Assembly (NCBI GenBank): GCA_041394885.1
Contig: JAWKHI010000023.1
Span: forward strand, 43,677 to 107,676
Source: DSOI01 sp041394885
Lineage (GTDB): Bacteria > Acidobacteriota > Terriglobia > Bryobacterales > Bryobacteraceae
DNA: 64,000 nt
Direction: 5' to 3'
Shown here piece after piece: positions 38,153 to 47,357 of this stretch. The notes below the pieces were generated by a model. The model was not told where the DNA came from and did no database searches. It saw only the letters and a list, made by a program, of their open reading frames with translations. The position numbers and the translations under genes are program-made. Each line of letters starts with the position of its first letter. The stretch's first letter is position 1.

Positions 38153-39346
38153 ATGAGAAGCTACCATAAGTACGGAGTGTCCCGCGTTTTGACTGTCGCC
38201 GCCGCCCTGATCGCCGCCGGGCTTGCAATCGGGCCGGCGCGGGCGGGAGAGTTGCACACGTCCGTGCGGTCCGGCGATGTGGCGGCGGTGCGGCGGCTGC
38301 TCGACTCCGGGACACCGGTGAATGAGCGGGACGCGCTGGGCGGCACGGCGCTGCATGACGCCTGCTGGGCCGGGGACGAGGAAATAGTCCGGCTGTTGCT
38401 CGACCACAAGGCGAACCCGAACCTGGCGCATAAAGAGGGCGGGTCCACACCGCTGCACTACGCGGTGATTACGAATCATCCGGCGATCGTGACGCTGCTG
38501 CTCGAGCGGGGAGCGAACATCCAAGCCGTTTCCGGGTCTGGCTCAACGGCGCTGCATCTGGCGGCCAATCGCGGATTTCCTGAGTTGGCGGCATTGCTGC
38601 TCGACCGCGGCCTTGCGGTGGACACGCGGGATGCCTCAGGCGCCACGGCGCTCGACGAGGCGGCATGGAAGGGCGAAATGGAAGTGGCGCGGCTATTGCT
38701 CGCGCGAGGGGCCAAACCGCAGACGGCGCTACAGGCGGCCGCGTCGCGCGGGCACGCCGACGTGGTGGGATTGCTGCTCGAAGCGGGCGCGGATCCGGCG
38801 TCATCGCCGGAGGCGCTCGAGGAAGCGGTTCGATTCCAGCATGGGGCGGTGGCGGCCGCTCTGCTCGAGGCGATGGGGAAGCGAAAGACCGGTCCGCCGG
38901 CGAGGTTGCTGCAGCAGGCGGTGATTCGTGGCCATGCGGAGATGGTTCGGATTTTTCTGGACCGGGGCGCCAATGCCAAGGCGCCGTTCCTCCTGCATGA
39001 CGCGGCGCTGAAGGGTCATGTGGCGGTGGCCGCGTTGCTGCTCGAGCGCGGGGCGGATCCGAATGGACGAAACGCATCCGGGGGAACTCCGCTGCACGAC
39101 GCGGCGCTGGCTGGGCATACGAAAATGGCGGAGCTGCTGCTCGACCATGGCGCGGAGGTGAACGCGCAGGATGGCGATTCCGGGGCAACGCCGCTGCATC
39201 ATGCCGCGTCCTGGGGCCGGGTGGAGATGGTGAAACTCCTGATCGCGCGCGGGGCGGACCGGACGCTTGCGAACCGGGCCGGGGTGAGCCCGAAGACGGC
39301 GGCACAGGGGCAGGGTCACTCGGAAGTGGCGGGTCTGCTCGAGTGA
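38153..39346 (+). CDS. Exported ankyrin-repeat protein
   Basis: 397 residues. A signal peptide (RVLTVAAALIAAGLAIGPARA) is followed by about eleven ankyrin repeats from residue 35 to the end, each with the usual TPLH-A core and LLL-GA turn (GGTALHDACWAGDEEIVRLL, GSTALHLAANRGFPELAALL, GATPLHHAASWGRVEMVKLL). The repeats in the middle (about 180-270) are degenerate. Ankyrin stacks bind proteins; the partner is unknown. The start is unclear: ATG 38153 is only 3 bp from the divergent hydrolase start, and GTG or TTG codons at 38177-38190 just before the signal core are possible. Confidence 0.85.
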   Translation: MRSYHKYGVSRVLTVAAALIAAGLAIGPARAGELHTSVRSGDVAAVRRLLDSGTPVNERDALGGTALHDACWAGDEEIVRLLLDHKANPNLAHKEGGSTPLHYAVITNHPAIVTLLLERGANIQAVSGSGSTALHLAANRGFPELAALLLDRGLAVDTRDASGATALDEAAWKGEMEVARLLLARGAKPQTALQAAASRGHADVVGLLLEAGADPASSPEALEEAVRFQHGAVAAALLEAMGKRKTGPPARLLQQAVIRGHAEMVRIFLDRGANAKAPFLLHDAALKGHVAVAALLLERGADPNGRNASGGTPLHDAALAGHTKMAELLLDHGAEVNAQDGDSGATPLHHAASWGRVEMVKLLIARGADRTLANRAGVSPKTAAQGQGHSEVAGLLE

Positions 39347-39353
39347 GCAGGCG

Positions 39354-42254
39354 TCACGGTCCCACGGAGATGTTCAGCGCATTGGACGCCTCGCCATTGA
39401 TGGTGATGACGAGCGGATACTCTCCCGGGGGCAGATCCGGAATTGTCAGGTTGGCCTGGGCGAGGGCGACGAAGGTCGGAGTCAGTCCGAGGTAGACGTA
39501 GCTCACGGGCTGTCCGCCCAGGGTGATCGAGTGGGCCAGGGTGGCGGCAGGTAGGGGTGAAGCGGGCGACGGCTCGCCGGTGCGCACAATGCCCTCAACG
39601 GGGCCCACTCCCGCCAGATACACGACGATCGTCTGACCGGGCTGGGCCGGATTCGCTGTGGAGTTCAGTGCGCCGCCGGGATTGACGGCCAGCGCGTGCC
39701 CGGCGCCGCACGAAGGGCAGGCGAGCAAGCCGGGCGCCGCTGGCGCCACCTGCAAGGAGACGGCCGCGGTGGTGACGCCCGAGGCTGTGACGGCCACCTG
39801 GGCCATTCCGAGCGGCGTTTCGACGGGCACCTGCGCGTTGATCTGTCCTGCGCTGACAAACCAGATGGGGGCCGCGCGGCCATTGACGGTCACTGACGTG
39901 CCGCCGAGGGTTTCGGGCCAGGTGGCGGATGAAGTCACCAGAGTCTCGGAGGCGAGATTCTGGCCGTAGATCGAAACGATGCCGCCCGGAGCAACTTTGG
40001 CTGAGCCGGACGCCGCGTTGGCCGCGCCGGCAACACCCGGCGCGTTGGCCGCCACGCGAGTCAATTTGCGCACGGATCCAAGGGTTGTGAAGTAGACGTT
40101 GCCGCCGGTGTCGACGGCAACCGACGCGGGGGACCACAGGCCGGCGGCGTGAGCGGGGCCACCATCGCCCGTGTTGGAATCGACGCCAGTACCCGCAATC
40201 GTGCGGATCATGCCATCCGGGGTCACCATGCGGATGCGGTGGTTGCGTTCATCGCAGATGTAGAGATTCCCTTCGCGGTCCAACGCGATGCCGCTTGGGC
40301 TGTTGAGCGCCGCGGCGGTGGCGGGCCCTCCATCGCCCGCGAAGCCTGCCGTGCCGGCGCCGGCAACCACGGTAGCGTTATTCTGCGGAGAGACGCGGTA
40401 CACACGGTGTAGCGTGGGCGAAGAGACGTAAATGTTGCCCGCGGCGTCGACCGCGATGCCTTCGGCGGACCGCAAGGCCGGCGAGACATTGACCGCGATG
40501 CTTTCAAGCGATGTGCCATTGGGCGATAGGCGGAGCACGCGGTCATTGGCGGCCAGCAGCAGGCGGCCGGCGCCGTCCACCGCGATGCCGCTGGCCCCGA
40601 GGAAGGTGCCGGTGCTGCCATCCACGCGTGTACTCCGATCGGCCACGAGCGTGATGGTGCCGGCCGAGATCCGGCGGATGCGGCGGTTGGTGCGCTCGGA
40701 GACGTAGAGCGCGTTGCCCGGGCCGAGAGCCAGCCCGTCGAGGAACGAGAGTTGAGCTGCCACCGCTGAACCGCCGTCCCCTTCCCCTCCGGTTTCTCCG
40801 TTCCCGGCAAACACGACGGGCCGGCCGGGCGGCGAAACCGGCAGACGCCAGATGCGGCGGCTGGATTGGGCGATGTATAGATTGGCGCCATCGGTGACCA
40901 CGTGAGAGGGAAGCGAAATGCCATCGGCCGGCGTGGTGAGGGTGGAGATGGTGTAATTGGGCCGCCCGGCGTCGCGCGGGATCACGGTAAGGCGCAGGGG
41001 AATCACCACGGACTTGTTGGCGGTGGCAGGCGCCGACAGCGTTATAGAGGCGGTGTAGCGGCCTATGGCAAGTCCCGCAGCGGAAATGCGGACACTGAGC
41101 GTCCGGGGCGAGTTGCCTTGGGTGACATCCAGACTGAGCCACGGTTCGCCGGAAGTGGACGCGGTGAAGGGAAAGCTCCAACGCGAGAATTCGAGCGCCT
41201 CCACGGCCAGCGGCGCCACGCCCTGCAACCCCTCCTCCAGGCTGGTCTCGAGCGGGGCGGCTTGCTTGGATAAGGTCGGCGTTACGGTGCCGGTGAGCGG
41301 TGACCATGTATCACCGGCATCGGTGGAACGAGCCAGTCCGGCATAAATGACGGCGCCGCTGCGCGGATCCACCGCATCGATGTCGTAGCCAAGCGGCAGG
41401 CTGGACCAACTGGCGCCGCCGTTGTTGGAACGAACCGTCCCACCCGTGCCTGAGTTTCCATAGTAGGGCCCTTGCGGACCGGCGTGGAAGCCCACGATGT
41501 ATCCCTGGTAAACGCGCGAGAAGCTGCCGGCGGAATTCTCGCTGCGATAGATGCCGAGGCGGGAAGAGTCGGGTCCGCCCATGGAGGCGATGACGACACT
41601 CGGATTGACGGGGTCTATGCCGATGACACCGATCGTGGTGCGGACACCGATTGTTTCCGGGGGCGGGAACAGGGCGGTGATAGAGGTCCAGGTCTTGCCC
41701 TCGTCATCGGTGCGGTAGACCGTTTCGTCCTGCCCATAGTACATTCGGCTGGGAGTGGATCTGGAGATGTCGAACCCGCGGCCGAGACCGGGAAGCGTGC
41801 TCTGCGCGTTCCACGTGGCTGCACCATCGGAGGACTTGTAGAGGGTTCTGCCGGCGCGCAGGTAGAGGCTGCGGTTGGTGGCGTTCCAGGCGAAGTAGGT
41901 GGGTGCGGCGCCGGTATCCGGCAAGCCGGCGTTGGCGCGGGTCCACGTGGTTCCGGCATCGGTGCTCTTCCAGACCATGCCCGCCGCGGCGGTGGAAGCG
42001 AGGAAGAGATTGCCCGCGTTGCTGGGATCGATCACTAGAAAAAGCGCGGCGGGCTGGGGCAATCCCGGCTCGGTAAGATACAACGGAATCCATGTGCGGC
42101 CGAGGTCAGTGGATTTGAACAGGCCGTTGCGATAGGCATACAGCGTCTCGCTGGGCGCCCCGGGCGTCGCCAGGACTTCGCCGCCGGTGAAATCGATCTG
42201 CGCGGAAACAGCGGCCGGAAACAGAAGCGCGCAGGCTGCCAACGTTCGGACCAT
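39354..42254 (-). CDS. Secreted beta-propeller protein (BNR/Vps10-like plus NHL repeats) with Solibacter-type C-terminal domain
   Basis: 966 residues. Signal peptide (MVRTLAACALLFPAAVSA). Residues about 20-330 are photosystem-assembly/Vps10-like BNR repeats with STDLGRTWIPL-like Asp-box turns (KSTDAGTTWTRANAG, RTDDEGKTWTSITA). About 340-430 is a BACON-like linker (WLSLDVTQGNSPRTLSV). About 450-740 holds five to six NHL repeats (GIAVDAAGNIYVSSP, GIALDREGNLYICDERNHRI). The end, about 745-966, is the domain described in Solibacter (TIGR03437 type): NAASGSAKVAPGGIVSIYGQ, VSAGQINAQVPVETPLG, VVYLAGVGPVEG. Probably a secreted or surface binding protein; no enzymatic motif is visible. Confidence 0.88.
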   Translation of the reverse strand: MVRTLAACALLFPAAVSAQIDFTGGEVLATPGAPSETLYAYRNGLFKSTDLGRTWIPLYLTEPGLPQPAALFLVIDPSNAGNLFLASTAAAGMVWKSTDAGTTWTRANAGLPDTGAAPTYFAWNATNRSLYLRAGRTLYKSSDGAATWNAQSTLPGLGRGFDISRSTPSRMYYGQDETVYRTDDEGKTWTSITALFPPPETIGVRTTIGVIGIDPVNPSVVIASMGGPDSSRLGIYRSENSAGSFSRVYQGYIVGFHAGPQGPYYGNSGTGGTVRSNNGGASWSSLPLGYDIDAVDPRSGAVIYAGLARSTDAGDTWSPLTGTVTPTLSKQAAPLETSLEEGLQGVAPLAVEALEFSRWSFPFTASTSGEPWLSLDVTQGNSPRTLSVRISAAGLAIGRYTASITLSAPATANKSVVIPLRLTVIPRDAGRPNYTISTLTTPADGISLPSHVVTDGANLYIAQSSRRIWRLPVSPPGRPVVFAGNGETGGEGDGGSAVAAQLSFLDGLALGPGNALYVSERTNRRIRRISAGTITLVADRSTRVDGSTGTFLGASGIAVDGAGRLLLAANDRVLRLSPNGTSLESIAVNVSPALRSAEGIAVDAAGNIYVSSPTLHRVYRVSPQNNATVVAGAGTAGFAGDGGPATAAALNSPSGIALDREGNLYICDERNHRIRMVTPDGMIRTIAGTGVDSNTGDGGPAHAAGLWSPASVAVDTGGNVYFTTLGSVRKLTRVAANAPGVAGAANAASGSAKVAPGGIVSIYGQNLASETLVTSSATWPETLGGTSVTVNGRAAPIWFVSAGQINAQVPVETPLGMAQVAVTASGVTTAAVSLQVAPAAPGLLACPSCGAGHALAVNPGGALNSTANPAQPGQTIVVYLAGVGPVEGIVRTGEPSPASPLPAATLAHSITLGGQPVSYVYLGLTPTFVALAQANLTIPDLPPGEYPLVITINGEASNALNISVGP

Positions 42255-42308
42255 GCCCCGATCTTAACCCATGGTGGCCAATCCCCGAGGCAGCCGGAAC
42301 TAGACGGC

Positions 42309-43067
42309 TCAGTACCCGGTGGCCGGCTCGGGCTGGACGGACTCGGCGGCGGGCGCACCCTGGGCGCGAGCCTTCAGCTCGGCCTTCCACGCTTCGAGCA
42401 TCGCCTTGGTGGCGGTGGCCCCGACGCGGTCAGCGCCGGCGTTGTACGCTTCGAGGATTTGGGGCAGGGTCCGGACCCCGTGGGCGGCCTTCACCTTCAC
42501 GAACGGGTGGCACTTGGAGTAGAACAACTCGACATCTTCCTTGCAGTAGCCGGTGGGGGCGATGCCGGTGGAGGTTTTGATGAAGTCTACCCGTGCGTGC
42601 TTCATGAGCTTGCAGGCGACGATCTTCTGTTCATGGTCCAGGTAGGCGGTTTCGACGATGCACTTGAGGATCACATCTTCGGCATGGCAGGCGTTGGCGA
42701 TCTGGACGAGTTCGGTCTCACAGTAGTGCCACTGGCGGGAGACGAGTTTGCCGATGTTGATGACCATGTCGATCTCCCGCGCGCCGCGGCGGATGAGGTC
42801 GCGAGCTTCGTAGATCTTGGTGGCGGTGTTCTGGCTGCCGTGGGGGAATCCGACGAGGCTGCCCACGCGGACGGCGGTGCCGCGGAGGGAGCGGATCGCG
42901 ATGTCGATGTCGGACGGACGGACCGAAACAGTGGCGACCTCGTATTCGGCTGCGAGGTCGCAGCCATCGCGGACCTGATCCTCGGTCAGCTCCGGGCGGA
43001 CCAGGGAATGGTCAATCAACTGCGCCATTTGAGCGTAGGTGGTTAGCGGCGGGCGGTCATGATCCAT
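42309..43067 (-). CDS. deoC: Deoxyribose-phosphate aldolase
   Basis: 252 residues. TIM-barrel class I aldolase that splits 2-deoxyribose-5-phosphate into acetaldehyde and glyceraldehyde-3-phosphate in nucleoside catabolism. Motifs: LIDHSLVRPELTEDQV, VGSLVGFPHGSQNTATK, GAREIDMVINIGKL, the Schiff-base lysine in FIKTSTGIAPTGYCKED, and a second lysine in PFVKVKAAHGVRTLPQIL, ending with a dozen extra residues rich in Ala/Pro. ATG 43067 (MDHDRPPLT) overlaps the end of the CBM9-like gene by 25 nt; a longer in-frame start at 43118 is less likely. Confidence 0.93.
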   Translation of the reverse strand: MDHDRPPLTTYAQMAQLIDHSLVRPELTEDQVRDGCDLAAEYEVATVSVRPSDIDIAIRSLRGTAVRVGSLVGFPHGSQNTATKIYEARDLIRRGAREIDMVINIGKLVSRQWHYCETELVQIANACHAEDVILKCIVETAYLDHEQKIVACKLMKHARVDFIKTSTGIAPTGYCKEDVELFYSKCHPFVKVKAAHGVRTLPQILEAYNAGADRVGATATKAMLEAWKAELKARAQGAPAAESVQPEPATGY

Positions 43068-43915
43068 AATTTTCCATAGTGCCGAAGCTGAGTGCGGACG
43101 TTTTTCGCGCCGGCCCACCAGTCTTCGTGGTTGAAGTGTCCGAAATTACCCTCGCCGCGCGACCGTTCGTCGATGTCGCCGAGGGCGATGTTGAGCCCCA
43201 TGAGGCGGTCCCCCATGGAGGTGGAGTAGAAGCGCCCCGGCTCGACTTCGAGGCAAGGGTTGAAGCTCGCGGCCCACTCGACGACATAGACACCGCCGCG
43301 GGCGTTTCTCCTGGCAACGCGGGCGGCGGCCTGCATGGCGCCCGAGTCGATCCAACGCCTGTAGGTGTTCCACGCTTCCGGTTTCTTGCGAGGCTCGCCT
43401 TCGAGCAGGCAAGACTTTTCGCCGGCCGCGGGGCCGACGCCGCCCAAACGCGACTTGGTGAGGTTGCAGACCATCTGCCAGGAGGACCCATCGCCGGCTG
43501 CGCTTTCCGTGCCCTCCCAGCGATTGGAGGCGTTGATGAGCAATTCCATTTCGTCGCCGAACCAGGGGAAGCCCTCGCGGGTGAGTTCATGGGCATGGGA
43601 ATTTTCCGCCGGGAGCCAGCGATCGGTGTCGATGCCGTACAGCACGTCGTCTGTGATTTCGAAGGCGAAGTAGATGCGCTTCGAGTCATGCTTGACCCAG
43701 CCGCGGAGGGCGAGATCGGCGGGGTTCGTGGTCTTGTTGAATTGAGGAATCCAATCGGCGACGCCCTGGAAGGTGGTGGCGTCGTCCCATTCGCCGGGTG
43801 CAAGGCGTCCGTCGATGGCGGGCGTCTTGCCCGGATAGGCTTTCAATGTTCGGGGGAAGTCACCGGCAAAGGCGAGAGAGGTGGCGAGCAGGAATCCGGC
43901 GGCCTTTGCGAGCAT
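43043..43915 (-). CDS. Exported carbohydrate-binding family 9-like protein
   Basis: 290 residues. Signal peptide MLAKAAGFLLATSLAFA, then a CBM9-like/DOMON-like beta-sandwich over most of the length: YPGKTPAIDGRLAPGEWDDA is the classic CBM9 start, ALRGWVKHDSKRIYFAFEIT and DEMELLINASNRWEGTESA follow, and the end is YVVEWAASFNPCLEVEPG to HEDWWAGAKNVRTQ. Such proteins bind sugar ends in the periplasm or outside; no catalytic motif is seen. It lies 8 bp after cpoB, and overlaps deoC, so it appears to be a late member of the tol operon. Confidence 0.82.
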   Translation of the reverse strand: MLAKAAGFLLATSLAFAGDFPRTLKAYPGKTPAIDGRLAPGEWDDATTFQGVADWIPQFNKTTNPADLALRGWVKHDSKRIYFAFEITDDVLYGIDTDRWLPAENSHAHELTREGFPWFGDEMELLINASNRWEGTESAAGDGSSWQMVCNLTKSRLGGVGPAAGEKSCLLEGEPRKKPEAWNTYRRWIDSGAMQAAARVARRNARGGVYVVEWAASFNPCLEVEPGRFYSTSMGDRLMGLNIALGDIDERSRGEGNFGHFNHEDWWAGAKNVRTQLRHYGKLWIMTARR

Positions 43916-43923
43916 GGCCGGTG

Positions 43924-44829
43924 TTACTTCTTGCGGGCTGGGGAGCGGGTGCTGAAACCGAGGGCGCGGAGAGCTGCGGTGGCCTTGCGATCCCAATCGG
44001 TGCCCGGAAAGTCCTCGCGGAGCTTGCGGTACTCTTGCGCGGCGGAGGTAGGTTGGCCGCCTTTTTCGAGGGCACGCGCTTTCTGGAAGAGCGCGTTGGG
44101 GTAGCTCGAGCAGGTGCGGCCGTATTTTTCGAGGACGGAATCGAAGGCGACGAGCGCGGAGACAAGATCCTGCTTGCCCATGTAGATTTCGCCGATGTGG
44201 TACTGGGCGACGCAGGCGGATTCGGTTTGTCCGAACCACTTGATGTAGTCCTGAAATTGATTCAAGGCGAGATCGCCGCGACCGGCCGACTGGTCACGTT
44301 TCGCACCATCGAACAGGCTTTGCGCACTGACCCCGGCGGGAGGAAGGTTGGGGTCCGGGCCGGTGGGCGTGGCGGCTGCGGTGGGCGGAGGAGCCTCGGC
44401 GCGAGGCGCGGTCTGGATGACCGTTACGGCGGTTTTGATGTCGGCGAGTTGCTGGTCCATGCGGTTGAGCTTGCCACGGAGGTCGCTCACGTCTTCGCGG
44501 ACGCGGCGAAACTCGTCGGTCATGGAGTCGATCTTGGAGTTGAGGTTGGCGACAGACTGATTGACGGATTTTTCGAGCGACTGCATCCGCTCGGTCATTT
44601 TGACATCGAGGGCGGCGGCGGAGGTGAGGGACTTGCCTGTGTCGTTGATGGCCTGGCTGAGCAGCGTCTTGATAGTGAGCATTTGATCTTCGATCGAGCG
44701 CTGCATCTTCTGGACGTCGCCGCCGAGCATCTGGAGATCGCGAGCCATGGCTTCGTGCTCTTTGTTGGCGGCGGTGGCCAACACCGGGGTCATGAGCAGC
44801 ATTGCTGCGGCTATGCGATTGACACGCAT
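43924..44829 (-). CDS. cpoB: CpoB/YbgF-type Tol-Pal system protein
   Basis: 301 residues. Signal peptide (MRVNRIAAAMLLMTPVLATA), a long coiled coil at about 25-125 (LGGDVQKMQRSIEDQMLTIK, REDVSDLRGKLNRMDQQL), a Pro/Ala linker, and C-terminal TPR repeats (AQSLFDGAKRDQSAGRGDLA; QYHIGEIYMGKQDLVSALVA; FQKARALEKGGQPTSAAQEY). CpoB links outer-membrane constriction to peptidoglycan synthesis. There are two adjacent ATG codons. AGGAGG lies 7 nt before the second (44829) and 4 nt before the first (44832), so the second is preferred. Confidence 0.88.
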   Translation of the reverse strand: MRVNRIAAAMLLMTPVLATAANKEHEAMARDLQMLGGDVQKMQRSIEDQMLTIKTLLSQAINDTGKSLTSAAALDVKMTERMQSLEKSVNQSVANLNSKIDSMTDEFRRVREDVSDLRGKLNRMDQQLADIKTAVTVIQTAPRAEAPPPTAAATPTGPDPNLPPAGVSAQSLFDGAKRDQSAGRGDLALNQFQDYIKWFGQTESACVAQYHIGEIYMGKQDLVSALVAFDSVLEKYGRTCSSYPNALFQKARALEKGGQPTSAAQEYRKLREDFPGTDWDRKATAALRALGFSTRSPARKK

Positions 44830-44984
44830 CATCGAGCCTCCTAATATCACGAAGCCGGAGGTGATCCAGAGTCCCCAGTTCCGCAATGGGTTCACCCGTA
44901 GAAGCAACTCCGGCGCGAGAATAATGACAGTCTCTAGTTATTATTACAGACTGGGCCTGTGGGGACCAGCGCCGCGGGAAATGT

Positions 44985-45016
44985 CGAGGCGGGGGGCTGG
45001 AGGAGCCCCCGCTTCG
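44985..45016 (-). terminator. Strong GC hairpin downstream of pal
   Basis: CGAGGCGGGGGGCT (44985-44998) pairs with AGCCCCCGCTTCG (45004-45016) with one or two mismatches and a 5-nt loop. It sits between the pal stop (45058) and cpoB. No T tract follows on the minus strand, so it may attenuate rather than stop transcription or protect the upstream mRNA. The rest of the 44830-45057 gap shows only AT-rich TTATTATTACAG-type sequence near 44935 that could hold a cpoB promoter. Confidence 0.4.
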
Positions 45017-45057
45017 ACCAGGGTTGACGGGCGCCGCGGACGGCCCCGCGCAGAGTG

Positions 45058-45849
45058 TTATTGGCCGACGCTGAAGTGAGCGCGGCGGTTGCGTTGCCAG
45101 CAGTCCTCGGTCGCGTCGGTGCACTGGGGCCGCTCTTTGCCGTAGCTGACGGTACGGAGCTTGTCGCCGGAGACGCCCAGTTGGACCAGGAAGTCGCGCG
45201 CCGAGGAAGAGCGGCGGTCACCGAGGCCGAGGTTGTACTCGGCGGAGCCGCGCTCGTCGCAATGCCCCTCCACCAAGATGACCGCGTTGGGGAACTTGCG
45301 GAAGATTTCCTTGAGCGCGTCGGAGTCGCGGCTGAGGGTGGAGCGTGCATCCTCGCGAATGTCGTACTGGTCGTAGTCGAAGTAGACATCCTGCACGGTT
45401 CGCTCGAGCATCTGAACGAGCGTCTCGGTGGGTTGAGGAGGCGGCGCGGGAGCGGGCGGCGCGGGAGGATCGGTGACAGTGACGCGAGCGGTGCGGGCGT
45501 CGTTGCCTCCGGGTCCCTTGGCCGTTAGAGTGTAGTTGGTGGTCTCGTTGGGATAGATCTGGCGAGAGCCGGTGGCGGGAACGGTTCCGATGCCGGGTTC
45601 GATCGTTACGCTGTCGGCGTTTTCCACCGCCCAACGCAAGGTGGCGGACTGGCCGCGCTGAATGGTGCTCGGCTCGACGGTGAAGTTGGTTACGCGAGCC
45701 GACGGCTTCGGCGCCGGCGGCGTCTCTTTCACCACCGGAGCAGGCGGCGGTGGAGGCGGAGGTGGAACTTTCTTCTTACAACCGGCGGCGAACAGCAGCA
45801 GTGTGAACGCCAGCAGCAGCCATGTCAGTCTTCGATGATTCCTAATCAT
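45058..45849 (-). CDS. pal: Peptidoglycan-associated lipoprotein (Pal/OmpA family)
   Basis: 263 residues. Lipoprotein signal with lipobox ending LLFAAGC (Cys at residue 24) followed by a polyproline stretch. Residues about 50-125 form an extra Ig-like domain (ARVTNFTVEPSTIQRGQSAT) not present in E. coli Pal. The OmpA-like domain occupies about 145-263: VYFDYDQYDIREDARSTL, VILVEGHCDERGSAEYNLGL and NRRAHFSV, including the Asp and Arg that bind diaminopimelate. It anchors the outer membrane to peptidoglycan and binds TolB. The final residues are RAHFSVGQ. Confidence 0.93.
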   Translation of the reverse strand: MIRNHRRLTWLLLAFTLLLFAAGCKKKVPPPPPPPPAPVVKETPPAPKPSARVTNFTVEPSTIQRGQSATLRWAVENADSVTIEPGIGTVPATGSRQIYPNETTNYTLTAKGPGGNDARTARVTVTDPPAPPAPAPPPQPTETLVQMLERTVQDVYFDYDQYDIREDARSTLSRDSDALKEIFRKFPNAVILVEGHCDERGSAEYNLGLGDRRSSSARDFLVQLGVSGDKLRTVSYGKERPQCTDATEDCWQRNRRAHFSVGQ

Positions 45850-45992
45850 TGTTGTTTCATTCCCTCCCTGGGATTTGATGGGTCAGTGTCATGTTCTCAC
45901 AAAATCGCAGTCGGCCCGACCTGGAAGCCAAAGAAAATCGTTTTACCATCGTTTACGCACCTGGAAACGGATGCGAGCGTCCCTCTATCGAA

Positions 45993-47357
45993 CTATCGGC
46001 TCCAGACCGGATTACTGTTACGGCCTTCGTGCGTCAATTGGCGCAGTTGGGTGCCATCCGCCAACATCGTCCAGATCTGGACCGATCCGTTACGACTCGA
46101 CGAGAAGACGATGTGGCGCCCGTCCGGCGCCCACGACGGGTTCTCGTTGCGGCCAGCGCCTCGGGTTAATTGTACAACCTGACGCGTCGCGATATCCATT
46201 ACGAAAATATTGAAGTTACCGGGATCATATCCTCTTGTCCAGGCAAATGCAATATGCTGGCCATTCGGATGCCACGAAGGATTGACGGCGTCCCCCTCGC
46301 CAGGGGTGAGGCGAACCACGTCGGTACCATCGCGGTTCATCTTATAGATTTGGGGGGGGCCGGAGCGCCCGGAGGTGACCACGATCTCGTTGCCGTTCTT
46401 GGGATTCACCTTGGCTTCCATCTCGATGGCGGACGACATGGCGATGCGGCGAAGGCCAGATCCGTCGAGGTTGCATTCGTAGACGTTCGCCGAGCCGGCT
46501 CGACCGGCCGAGACGTGCGCGGTGGAGGAGAACAGGAGGCGGCCATCCGGGGAGAAAGCCGGCGTACCGTTAAGCGAAGCCTGCTGATTGTAGAAGGGGA
46601 GGATGCGGCCACTCTCGAGCGACATCATCATGATTTGGGGCGTGCCCTTCGCGTAGGTCGTGAAGGCGAGCCGGGTGGAATCGGGCGAAACGGCGGCGAA
46701 GTTGGTGATGGCGCGAAGCTGCGTCAACTGCTTCTTGTTGGACCCATCCCATTCCATCGACCAGATTTCCCGATTCCCGGAGCGCGTAGACGTGTAGTAG
46801 ATCTTCGTTCCCATCACGGGCTCCACCCCGAACTTGCGCAGGATATCGGCCGCAAAGTCATGCGCGAGCTTGCGGGCGCCGTCCTGGGAGACGTCGGCAA
46901 AGTACAGCTTGCCGATGACCTGCGCATTGGAGAGATCGGGTTGCTGCACGTTGTAGAGCCAGCCGAACAGCACGAGGCGATTGTCCTGAACGGCGGTGTA
47001 GCCGATGGTGACGTAGTTCGCCCCAACGGGTGGATTGGACCAATCGGTGAGCCAGGGCCCCTGGCGCTCGCCGTTCAACGGCGAGCGGAACTCCTGCGGA
47101 CGCTGAGGGATCTCGAGCGGATACATGCTTTTCGGCGCCATGCGGAAGACGCCCGCGTCCTGGAGGTCCGCGAAAAGTGTCCGGTTGAAGGTCTCCATCA
47201 CGGGCTGTGCGGACCCATTTCCGCGCAGATCCGGAACAGCGATCACCGGGCGCGCGGACTCACCCTGAATGAGACCGAAGATATCGGCTTGGGCGTAGAG
47301 GGCGGGCGCGAACACGACGGCGGAGAAGGCCAAGAGAGCGGAAATTTGTTGTTTCAT
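45993..47357 (-). CDS. tolB: Tol-Pal system translocation protein TolB
   Basis: 454 residues. Signal peptide ending FAPALYA, an N-terminal domain (about 25-160, SARPVIAVPDLRGNGSAQPV), and a six-bladed WD40/PD40-like propeller (GTKIYYTSTRSGNREIWSME, NFAAVSPDSTRLAFT, GTPAFSPDGRLLFSS, ENPSWAPDGRHIVFSSSRNG). TolB is periplasmic and relays between TolA/TonB-type proteins and Pal. ATG 47357 overlaps the stop of the upstream TonB/TolA-like gene (ATGA). The 143-bp gap to pal shows no clear feature. Confidence 0.95.
   Translation of the reverse strand: MKQQISALLAFSAVVFAPALYAQADIFGLIQGESARPVIAVPDLRGNGSAQPVMETFNRTLFADLQDAGVFRMAPKSMYPLEIPQRPQEFRSPLNGERQGPWLTDWSNPPVGANYVTIGYTAVQDNRLVLFGWLYNVQQPDLSNAQVIGKLYFADVSQDGARKLAHDFAADILRKFGVEPVMGTKIYYTSTRSGNREIWSMEWDGSNKKQLTQLRAITNFAAVSPDSTRLAFTTYAKGTPQIMMMSLESGRILPFYNQQASLNGTPAFSPDGRLLFSSTAHVSAGRAGSANVYECNLDGSGLRRIAMSSAIEMEAKVNPKNGNEIVVTSGRSGPPQIYKMNRDGTDVVRLTPGEGDAVNPSWHPNGQHIAFAWTRGYDPGNFNIFVMDIATRQVVQLTRGAGRNENPSWAPDGRHIVFSSSRNGSVQIWTMLADGTQLRQLTHEGRNSNPVWSR

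Noticed and set aside
44935..44960. AT-rich near-direct repeat (ATAATGACAGTCT / TTATTACAGACT) as a regulator site
   Set aside because: Imperfect and single occurrence; could be promoter sequence only.
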